Source of the DNA: Neisseriaceae bacterium
GTDB taxonomy: Bacteria > Pseudomonadota > Gammaproteobacteria > Burkholderiales > UBA11063
NCBI GenBank assembly: GCA_947499925.1
Contig: CANMQR010000024.1
Span: 1-7,250, forward strand
Reading direction: 5' to 3'
DNA: 7,250 nucleotides
The first letter of the stretch is position 1. Each line of letters opens with the position of its first letter. Positions 1 through 5,780 of the stretch are shown in pieces. The notes beneath the pieces are model-generated. The model was not told where the DNA came from. It saw only the letters and a program-made list of their open reading frames with translations, and made no database searches. Position numbers and translations under genes: made by a program.

Positions 1-1
1 A

Positions 2-769
2 GTAATCACGTAATAAATTTAGTGAGTGGTTTGATTGCAATATTTGCATCGAAAAAAAACCTGCTTTATATGAACTCCAAAACAAATGAGGATTTTGCAT
101 TACTAAAAAATACAAAACCATATGACTTAACAACCCCAAAAATAAGAATATAAAAGCTATAAAAATCAATTTTCTTTTACAGAAATATTTAGTTATACAT
201 GCTAGAATAGATAATATAATTAAAATAAAACCAGATGAAAACTTATTTAAACAAACAAAAGCCAAGAAAAACCCCAGTAAGAATTGTACAAAAATAGAAG
301 TTTTTATGTTTTTAGTATAGAGAAATAACACGATGAAACTATAAATTATTAATGTACCAGAAATCGTAAAAGTATTATAGTTTGGCACCTGTGGAAACAT
401 AAAGGATAAAGCTGAAACAGTTAGCATTGAACAAAAAATTAAAACAATGAGAACCATTTTGTCATTTTTACTCTCATTATCAAATAAATTTAACAATAAA
501 ACAGACAATAAAAAGACTGAAATAACATTTAGAATTAATGTTGTACAGCGTAAAAAAATAATATTATTTGATATGAGCATAATTAAATGAAGATAATCAT
601 GAAATGATGTGAACTGCTCTTTTACATCAGAAGGATAAGCTCCAGATAATAAATAAAAACCTTCATCTGAAAAATTAAATCCCTTATTTATATTATAGAT
701 AAAAAGGCTTATTAGAAAAATTGTACAAAAAATAGGTACAAGGATTAGTAAAGTATTAATTTTTTTCAT
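2..769 (-). CDS. GT-C type membrane glycosyltransferase (ArnT/GT39-like), 3' end outside window
   Basis: An unbroken frame runs from an ATG at 769 to the left edge (256 codons, no stop), so the protein continues beyond the window. The visible part is a polytopic membrane protein: a signal-anchor-like first segment (about residues 5-26), then hydrophobic segments near 62-96, 104-124, 134-151, 159-175, 179-193 and 200-224. Soon after the first segment comes an acidic motif, NFSDEGFYLL (D35, E36). GT-C enzymes of the PMT/ArnT kind carry their catalytic Asp/Glu in this first outer loop. Later motifs PNYNTF (about 129-134) and LNKFSSG (174-180) also recall GT39-like proteins. Such enzymes use polyprenyl-phosphate sugars on the outer face of the inner membrane, which fits the GtrB/ArnC-like gene upstream in the same direction. 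No clear Shine-Dalgarno precedes the start. Donor and acceptor are unknown; the fold is likely, the exact family less so. Confidence 0.75.
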   Translation of the reverse strand, partial: MKKINTLLILVPIFCTIFLISLFIYNINKGFNFSDEGFYLLSGAYPSDVKEQFTSFHDYLHLIMLISNNIIFLRCTTLILNVISVFLLSVLLLNLFDNESKNDKMVLIVLIFCSMLTVSALSFMFPQVPNYNTFTISGTLIIYSFIVLFLYTKNIKTSIFVQFLLGFFLAFVCLNKFSSGFILIILSILACITKYFCKRKLIFIAFIFLFLGLLSHMVLYFLVMQNPHLFWSSYKAGFFSMQILQSNHSLNLLRDY

Positions 770-807
770 ATATTAAACAAACCAAATTAAAAAAGCAAGG
801 TCATACG

Positions 808-841
808 AAACTGAGTTTAGTTACAATAGATTTGAAATCTA
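808..841. repeat. Two adjacent short inverted repeats in the methyltransferase/GT-C gap
   Basis: In the 98-base gap between the two genes lie two perfect dyads, each around a single central base: TAGATTTGAAATCTA (827-841, 7+1+7) and AAACTGAGTTT (808-818, 5+1+5), eight bases apart. One-base loops are too tight for good RNA hairpins without opening the inner pairs, so protein-binding half-sites or chance are alternatives. On the minus strand a run of six T lies at about 790-795, but not directly after either dyad, so I do not call a terminator. Confidence 0.4.
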
Positions 842-867
842 AAATTAAATTCATATAAAATGTATGA

Positions 868-1605
868 TTAGTTTTTCCTTAACAGAACAAGAAGTGACGA
901 CCCCAAAGGGTACCTTTTACCAATACTTAAACGCTTCTTCTCTGAACTCATAATGCCATAGAACAACCAATTTGTTAAGCATCCAGGCATTTTTATACTA
1001 TAAGAACTTTTTTTGAATATATTCTCAAGCATCCTTGAAATAAGAATAATAGGAAATAAGAAAAAATTAAAATACGAATTAAAAAACTCAGTAAACTCTG
1101 TTTGCTTAATTACAGCATTTAAAGTCCGGGCACTATAACGCCTGAAGTGGTGAGAATATACATCAAAGCCACCAAATAAAAATTGATATGCAGGAACTGT
1201 CATTATTAGTGTACCACCAGGATTTAGTCTTTTATATATTTCATTTAAGGCGGCAACATCATCTTCAATATGCTCCAAAACATCAAACAAAAATATCAAA
1301 TCAAACCTTTCATTTTCAAAAGGAATATTATATGGCAAGCATCCTTTTTGGATCTCAATGGTTGGTAATTTTAATTTTGAAATTTCTAAAGCATTGTCAT
1401 TAATTTCCATTCCCTTTATATGTGGATAATCACTCTTAAAATATTCAATATTTGTTCCATTTGCTGCTCCAATATCAAGTACAGCAAAAGTTTTATTTAA
1501 TAATTTAAAGTGACTTAATACACTTTTAATTATTTCACGTCTTGCTTTATACCAAAAATGAGAATACTCAAGTAAACTAATCTCGGTAAATTGTTTATCT
1601 ATCAT
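868..1605 (-). CDS. Class I SAM-dependent methyltransferase, substrate unknown
   Basis: The 245-residue protein has a class I Rossmann methyltransferase core: glycine-rich SAM loop LDIGAANG (43-50), acidic strand end GMEIND (65-70, E67 likely contacting the ribose), FDLIFLFDVLEHIEDD (101-116), then LNPGGTLIMTVPA (127-139) and the HHFRRYS signature (152-158) common in polysaccharide-locus methyltransferases of the Methyltransf_23/11 type. A hydrophobic stretch at about 175-191 could lie on the membrane. I start at ATG 1605. A TTG at 1620 would add five residues, but no ribosome site precedes it and the N-terminus from MIDKQF already fits the family. The gene follows the aminotransferase by 43 bases. 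It may O- or N-methylate the sugar made next door or a lipid-linked intermediate; the sequence does not say which. Confidence 0.85.
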   Translation of the reverse strand: MIDKQFTEISLLEYSHFWYKARREIIKSVLSHFKLLNKTFAVLDIGAANGTNIEYFKSDYPHIKGMEINDNALEISKLKLPTIEIQKGCLPYNIPFENERFDLIFLFDVLEHIEDDVAALNEIYKRLNPGGTLIMTVPAYQFLFGGFDVYSHHFRRYSARTLNAVIKQTEFTEFFNSYFNFFLFPIILISRMLENIFKKSSYSIKMPGCLTNWLFYGIMSSEKKRLSIGKRYPLGSSLLVLLRKN

Positions 1606-1648
1606 GTTTCTATCTTTCAAAATCTTAATTTAAAATTTAAGAGATATT

Positions 1649-2779
1649 TTAATTTAAATAAAAATCATTAACAATATTTATAATAAATTCAATATTATTT
1701 GGGTTTATATTATAAAAAAGAGGCAATCTTATTAACCTTTCACTTTCTTTAGTAGTAAACCTGTCCTCACCAACAAATTCACCATATTTTCTTCCAGCTA
1801 ATGCACTATGCAATGGCACATAGTGGAATACGGCTAGAATACCTTTATCTTTTAAAGTATCAATCAATTTGGTACGTATATCAAGAGATTTTGTTTTTAT
1901 GTAATACATATGTGCATTATGAGTACACTCATCTGGAATAACAGGTAATTCAATTTCGCCTCTCTTAGCCAAACCCTGTAATCCAGTATTATACAAATTC
2001 CAACTCTTAAGACGATCATCATTAATTTGTTCGGCAACTTCAAGCTGTGCCCATAAATAAGCGGCATTAATTTCACTTGGTAAATAGCTACTTCCTATAT
2101 CACACCATGAATATTTGTCAACCTGTCCTCGAAAAAACTTAGATCTATCAGTTCCTTTTTCACGAATAATTTCAGCACGCTCTATATAGTTGTTATTATT
2201 AAGTAGTATGGCACCACCCTCACCCATAGTATAGTTTTTAGTCTCATGAAAACTAAATGCCCCCATATCGCCGATTGAACCCAAAGCATGTCCTTTGTAG
2301 GTTGACATCACACCTTGAGCTGCATCTTCAATAACTAACAAATTATATTTTTTTGCGAGTAGCATGATAGTATCCATTTCACATGCAACTCCTGCATAGT
2401 GTACGGGGACAATAACCTTTGTTCGTGGTGTTATTGCTTGTTCAATTAATTGTTCATCCATATTCATGGTATCAGGTCTAATATCAATAAATTTTATTTT
2501 TGCACCACGTAACACAAATGCATTAACAGTAGATACAAATGTAAATGATGGTGCAATAACTTCATCACCAGGGTTTATATCAGCTAATATTGCGGCCATC
2601 TCTAAAGCATGGGTACAAGAAGTAGTTAGTAAGACTTTTTTAATACTAAATTGTTGTTCAAACCAATTATTACATTTATTAGTAAACTCTCCGTCACCAC
2701 AAATTTTTTTATTATCAATAGCTTGCTTAATATATTTAAACTCATTTCCAATAAATGGTGCTTCATTAAAATTAATCAT
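1649..2779 (-). CDS. wecE: dTDP-4-amino-4,6-dideoxygalactose transaminase (WecE/RffA type)
   Basis: This PLP enzyme of the DegT/DnrJ/EryC1 family predicts glutamate-dependent amination of dTDP-4-keto-6-deoxy-D-glucose to dTDP-4-amino-4,6-dideoxy-D-galactose (dTDP-Fuc4N) in the cytosol. At 376 residues it matches the E. coli WecE length and, from memory, much of its sequence: GDEVIAPSFTFVSTVNAFVL (71-90), VPVHYAGVACEMDTIM (124-139), VIEDAAQGV (149-157) and FHETKNY, with K181 as the expected PLP-binding lysine. The loop after it reads TMGEGGA, slightly shorter than in E. coli. The start ATG follows AAGG by five bases, and this site overlaps the stop of the formyltransferase gene, so the two are probably translationally coupled. 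No other enterobacterial common antigen gene is nearby; the partner is a formyltransferase rather than the acetyltransferase WecD. Family assignment is strong; the exact nucleotide sugar is inferred. Confidence 0.93.
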   Translation of the reverse strand: MINFNEAPFIGNEFKYIKQAIDNKKICGDGEFTNKCNNWFEQQFSIKKVLLTTSCTHALEMAAILADINPGDEVIAPSFTFVSTVNAFVLRGAKIKFIDIRPDTMNMDEQLIEQAITPRTKVIVPVHYAGVACEMDTIMLLAKKYNLLVIEDAAQGVMSTYKGHALGSIGDMGAFSFHETKNYTMGEGGAILLNNNNYIERAEIIREKGTDRSKFFRGQVDKYSWCDIGSSYLPSEINAAYLWAQLEVAEQINDDRLKSWNLYNTGLQGLAKRGEIELPVIPDECTHNAHMYYIKTKSLDIRTKLIDTLKDKGILAVFHYVPLHSALAGRKYGEFVGEDRFTTKESERLIRLPLFYNINPNNIEFIINIVNDFYLN

Positions 2780-2784
2780 ATCAA

Positions 2785-2788
2785 CCTT
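2785..2788 (-). promoter_or_regulatory. Ribosome binding site of wecE overlapping the upstream stop
   Basis: AAGG lies five bases before the wecE ATG and shares bases with the TAA of the formyltransferase gene (reading TAAGG). Only seven bases separate the two genes. This fixes the wecE start and suggests coupled translation. Confidence 0.65.
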
Positions 2789-3680
2789 AATAAAATAATG
2801 TTCTAAATTTTTTTAAAGGAAGTAAATTATTGCCTAACATATTTTGCATAGAACTAATTTTCAAAAGGCCTTCACCGCAGATAACTACGGGATACTCATC
2901 AAGAACAAAAACCACTTTTCCTATGTGTAGTTCACGATCTTCAATAAATACATTATCATCTACCACTTCAGCATCAAAAATAATCGCACTATCATTCTCA
3001 ATAAAAGCTTTTGCACCAGCATACGGATGCCCAACTGCATCTATAAATCTTTTTATTTTATTTGCTGGTAATTTCCAATTAATATAATAATCTTTATCGG
3101 TTCTCCATAAACTATAGGTAGCAAGTAAATCATTTTGGGGGATGGGACGCAATTGATTGTTCTGAATACTTTTAATAATACTTAAAACACAATCCACATA
3201 TAGTTCAGCCATTTTTTTTATAGCACAATTAATTTTAATTGGATAGCTAATTTCTGTTGTTTTCTGAAGCAGGATGTCACCTCTATCAAACTCAGATGAT
3301 GCATATATAGCCGACACACCAATTTTAGTGTCTCCATTAATAAGAGCGCTAACTAATGGTGCAAATCCTCTATAACGCGGCAATATAGAATCATGTAATA
3401 TAATCAAATTTTTTATATCATTTATGATCCATCTCCAACCTATTGCAAATTTATACGACTCGGAAGAAACCAATGCACAAGAAATTTTATTTGCATACTT
3501 AATACCATATAATTCACAATATTTGATAATTTGACTCGAAAAATCATCTTGTATATTTTTATCTTCAGCATAAATAACAGTTTCAAAAATTTCTGAAGAA
3601 TATACTTGATTAATGGCATTCAAAACAGAATAACCTTTTTCCCCAAGAATATAAAGTACAATTTTAAGATCTTTACTCAA
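2787..3680 (-). CDS. Sugar N-formyltransferase (Fmt/ArnA N-terminal family)
   Basis: The 297-residue protein has the two-domain layout of methionyl-tRNA formyltransferase and of the ArnA formyltransferase half: an N-terminal catalytic domain (about 1-180) and a C-terminal Formyl_trans_C-like domain (about 185-297, with INWKLPANKIKRFIDAVGHPYAG, 200-222). The catalytic segment is HDSILPRYRGFAPLV (96-110) and EFDRGDILLQ (130-139), giving H96 and D132 of the usual Asn-His-Asp set; the Asn position, two before the His, is Ile94. GWRWII (81-86) is typical of sugar formyltransferases. Placement directly before a WecE-type aminotransferase predicts transfer of formyl from N10-formyltetrahydrofolate to the 4-amino group of dTDP-Fuc4N. 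The start is TTG: an in-frame TAA sits immediately upstream, the first beta strand begins at residue 5, and GGTG lies six bases before it. It is unlikely to be the housekeeping Fmt. Confidence 0.85.
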   Translation of the reverse strand: MSKDLKIVLYILGEKGYSVLNAINQVYSSEIFETVIYAEDKNIQDDFSSQIIKYCELYGIKYANKISCALVSSESYKFAIGWRWIINDIKNLIILHDSILPRYRGFAPLVSALINGDTKIGVSAIYASSEFDRGDILLQKTTEISYPIKINCAIKKMAELYVDCVLSIIKSIQNNQLRPIPQNDLLATYSLWRTDKDYYINWKLPANKIKRFIDAVGHPYAGAKAFIENDSAIIFDAEVVDDNVFIEDRELHIGKVVFVLDEYPVVICGEGLLKISSMQNMLGNNLLPLKKFRTLFY

Positions 3681-3686
3681 TTAAGA

Positions 3687-3690
3687 CACC
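3687..3690 (-). promoter_or_regulatory. Ribosome binding site supporting the TTG start of the formyltransferase
   Basis: GGTG, matching part of the anti-Shine-Dalgarno complement AGGAGGTGA, lies six bases before TTG 3680. Because an in-frame stop directly precedes that TTG, this site decides the start. Confidence 0.45.
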
Positions 3691-3723
3691 ATCACTTTAA
3701 CCAAATTTAAAATTTTACGAAAT

Positions 3724-4644
3724 TTAAAGCCCATGCTTTTCATCAAGAACATATAACGGACGCTTACGGCTTTCGTCAAAATTACGCCATAAATACTCCC
3801 CAATTACTCCAAGAGTTAGCATCTGAACTCCGGAAGTGAATAAAATTGCAACCATTAGTGATGACCAGCCAAGATTTGCACCAAAAAATAATTTATGGAT
3901 AATAATATACGAGGCATATGACAGACTAATTATACAATCTATCAAACCAATTAATGAGATAGCGCGAATTGGGACATAAGAAAAAGCTAATAAAGAATCA
4001 ATGACTAATTTAATCTTTTTAGAAAAAGTCCAGCTTGATTTGCCTATTTCGCGAGCTTGACGCACATAATGCACTTCTGCTCTTTTGAAACCCAACCATA
4101 GCACCTGCGCAAATAATGAAGTATTTTTTTCTTCAATTTTAGTAAGCACTTCAACAACTTGCTTATCAGCTAAAAAACAATCAAATCCACCAAGAGGCAT
4201 ATCTTTAATTGCATATTTTTTCATTAGTTTATAATAAATTGATGCAAATAATTTTTGACCAAACGACTCATCACGCTCTTCACGAATTGCTAAAACCACT
4301 TTATTACCATCCAAATACTTTTTATACAATTCTAAAATCAAATGAGGTGGGTCTTGAAGATCAGCAGAAATAACGATTGCACAGTCACCAGCTATATGTT
4401 CTAGACCAGCATAAATAGCAGTATGTTGACCAAAGTTTCTTGAAAGTTTTATGAGTTTCACTTTGTCGTCTAGATTTCGTAATTTTAGCATCTCAGAATA
4501 TGAAGCATCTTTAGAACCATCATCAACTAGAATTAATTCATAATCTGGTAAATGCGGAAAAACTTCTTCAACTAGTTTAGCATAAGTTATTGGTAAATTT
4601 TTTTCATTTAGATAGACAGGTATCACTATAGATATTTTTTTCAT
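3724..4644 (-). CDS. Polyprenyl-phosphate glycosyltransferase (GtrB/ArnC-like, GT2)
   Basis: This inner-membrane enzyme is predicted to move a sugar from a nucleotide donor to undecaprenyl phosphate on the cytosolic face. The GT-A domain starts with SIVIPVYLNEKNL (5-17), has LVDDGS (39-44), LSRNFGQHTAIYAGL (67-81) and the metal-binding ADLQDPP (94-100), followed by the conserved GGFDCF (152-157) and GKSSWTF (201-207). The C-terminus has two hydrophobic segments (about 217-250 and 262-284) and ends with GEYLWRNFDESRKRPLYVL (282-300), a GtrB/ArnC hallmark. The 306-residue length is normal for the family. An extended -10 promoter lies about 40 bases upstream; there is no obvious Shine-Dalgarno. 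It leads the set formyltransferase, WecE-type aminotransferase, methyltransferase and GT-C enzyme, so its likely donor is the formylated amino sugar made by the next two genes. That donor is inference; GtrB-like glucosyltransferase activity is the alternative. Confidence 0.92.
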   Translation of the reverse strand: MKKISIVIPVYLNEKNLPITYAKLVEEVFPHLPDYELILVDDGSKDASYSEMLKLRNLDDKVKLIKLSRNFGQHTAIYAGLEHIAGDCAIVISADLQDPPHLILELYKKYLDGNKVVLAIREERDESFGQKLFASIYYKLMKKYAIKDMPLGGFDCFLADKQVVEVLTKIEEKNTSLFAQVLWLGFKRAEVHYVRQAREIGKSSWTFSKKIKLVIDSLLAFSYVPIRAISLIGLIDCIISLSYASYIIIHKLFFGANLGWSSLMVAILFTSGVQMLTLGVIGEYLWRNFDESRKRPLYVLDEKHGL

Positions 4645-4684
4645 ATTTTATGTTTTATTTAAAATTTTAATTTATAAGATGCAA

Positions 4685-4693
4685 ATTATATCA
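4685..4693 (-). promoter_or_regulatory. Extended -10 promoter for the glycosyltransferase operon
   Basis: On the minus strand the sequence reads TGATATAAT, a perfect TGn-TATAAT extended -10. Transcription would start near 4678, giving a leader of about 33 bases. No good -35 stands at the normal spacing; a TTGACT at 4715-4720 is 24 bases away, too far to pair with it, but extended -10 promoters often need no strong -35. It lies between truB and the glycosyltransferase and would make genes 4644-2 their own transcription unit. Confidence 0.55.
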
Positions 4694-4748
4694 CATCCCA
4701 ACCCTGATAATATGAGTCAAATCCAAATTTGCAAAATCAAATATATTT

Positions 4749-4766
4749 ACACAAGTTCTCTTGCGT
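4749..4766 (-). terminator. Possible stem-loop after truB (weak terminator candidate)
   Basis: The minus-strand RNA can form ACGCAAG-AGAA-CTTGTGT, a seven-pair stem with one G-U pair and a four-base loop, about 56 bases after the truB stop. On the plus strand the same site has an A-C mismatch, so the structure favours minus-strand transcripts. What follows is AAATATATTT, not a real U tract, so termination efficiency is doubtful. Confidence 0.3.
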
Positions 4767-4821
4767 TATTACTCTAGCATGCATACACCAAGACATTACG
4801 AACCTCAATTAACAATTTTTT

Positions 4822-5724
4822 TTAATTATTTTGATAGCAACTGGTATTCATTAACCTTACTGGTGTGACCAAACCTTTCAAACACTTAGCAACCCCAAAA
4901 AACTGACTATCCTGATATAAGCGTACTTTTTCAAAATCATTACAAGTTGATGATATAAAGCTATGCCCATTCTTTATATACCTAAAATCATGCTCATTTA
5001 ACTCATATTTAGGCATATCAGATAACATTATATCAATAGGTAGTAATAATTGCCGCCTTTGCTCTAACTCTAATGAGGTAATATATTCTATACTTAGCTT
5101 TTCATTAAGCTCAAATTGATTAGATTTCGTTCTAACTAACCCTATCAGATGCGCTCCACAATCTAATTTTTGTCCTATATCATTTGCTAATGTTCTAATA
5201 TAAGTACCTTTACTTGATAGTACTCTAAGCTTTATTATATCAAGAGCTATATATTCTAGTAACTCTATTTCATGGATGCAAATTTCGCGGGATTTAATCG
5301 TAACTTCCTCACCATCTCGAGCGTACTGATATAATGCTTTACCATTGACTTTTAGAGCTGAATAAATAGGGGGTATCTGAGTAATATTTCCTTTAAAACT
5401 ATTAATGCACTCTACGATTTGATTTTGAGTTACTGATACTATTGATGTGCTAGTTATTTCACCCTCAGCATCATAAGTAGTTGTTGTTTGACCAAGCTTG
5501 ATAGTTGCAATATACTCTTTGTCACCATCAAGGAGGAATGAAGAAAATTTGGTAGCTTCTCCAAAGCAAATTGGGAGCAGTCCTGTAGCTAATGGATCAA
5601 GAGTCCCAGTATGACCTGCTTTTTGGGCATTAAATAAGCGCCTCACTTTTTGTAGCGCTATATTACTTGATAACCCAAGAGGCTTATTAAATAACAAAAC
5701 CCCATTAACTTCTTCATATTTCAA
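4822..5724 (-). CDS. truB: tRNA pseudouridine(55) synthase TruB
   Basis: TruB converts U55 of the tRNA T-loop to pseudouridine in the cytosol. The 300-residue protein carries the full set of motifs: NGVLLFNKPLGLSS (7-20), AGHTGTLDPLATGLLP (36-51, catalytic D43), FGEATKF (54-60), DKEYIA (68-73, the conserved Tyr is Y71), IPPIYSALKVNGKALYQYAR (117-136) and KGTYIRTLANDIG (172-184), then a TruB C-terminal domain ending in VTPVRLM. The start is TTG 5724: an in-frame TAA lies two codons upstream, no in-frame ATG precedes the conserved NGVLL, and no convincing ribosome site is visible. The usual neighbours (nusA, infB, rbfA, rpsO) are absent; instead it follows fnlC by 56 bases within a polysaccharide region. 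It looks intact and functional, with no role in sugar metabolism expected. Confidence 0.96.
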   Translation of the reverse strand: MKYEEVNGVLLFNKPLGLSSNIALQKVRRLFNAQKAGHTGTLDPLATGLLPICFGEATKFSSFLLDGDKEYIATIKLGQTTTTYDAEGEITSTSIVSVTQNQIVECINSFKGNITQIPPIYSALKVNGKALYQYARDGEEVTIKSREICIHEIELLEYIALDIIKLRVLSSKGTYIRTLANDIGQKLDCGAHLIGLVRTKSNQFELNEKLSIEYITSLELEQRRQLLLPIDIMLSDMPKYELNEHDFRYIKNGHSFISSTCNDFEKVRLYQDSQFFGVAKCLKGLVTPVRLMNTSCYQNN

Positions 5725-5780
5725 AAATTAATAACCAGCTAAAAATCATAAATTAAAAAGTAATACCATACTTAGACAAA

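Noticed and set aside
1188..1403. Plus-strand open frame opposite the methyltransferase
   Set aside because: Lies wholly antisense to a gene with clear motifs; the protein has low-complexity composition and no recognisable domain.
1618..1620. TTG as methyltransferase start
   Set aside because: No ribosome site precedes it, and an ATG five codons later fits the family N-terminus better; it cannot be fully excluded.
1649..2779. ArnB (UDP-L-Ara4O aminotransferase) as identity of the aminotransferase
   Set aside because: Length, N-terminus and the VPVHYAGVACEMDTIM and FHETKNY segments match WecE rather than ArnB.
2466..3087. Plus-strand open frames at 2466-2798 and 2830-3087
   Set aside because: Antisense to the aminotransferase and formyltransferase genes, with no domain and no ribosome site of note.
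4715..4720. TTGACT as a -35 element for the extended -10
   Set aside because: The spacer would be 24 bases, well outside the normal 16-18, and no -10 stands 17 bases from it.
5758..5775. Minus-strand AAGTA-TGGTAT-TACTT followed by T residues between fnlC and truB, as a terminator
   Set aside because: Only a five-pair AT-rich stem with a short T run; too weak to claim, and read-through into truB seems likely.
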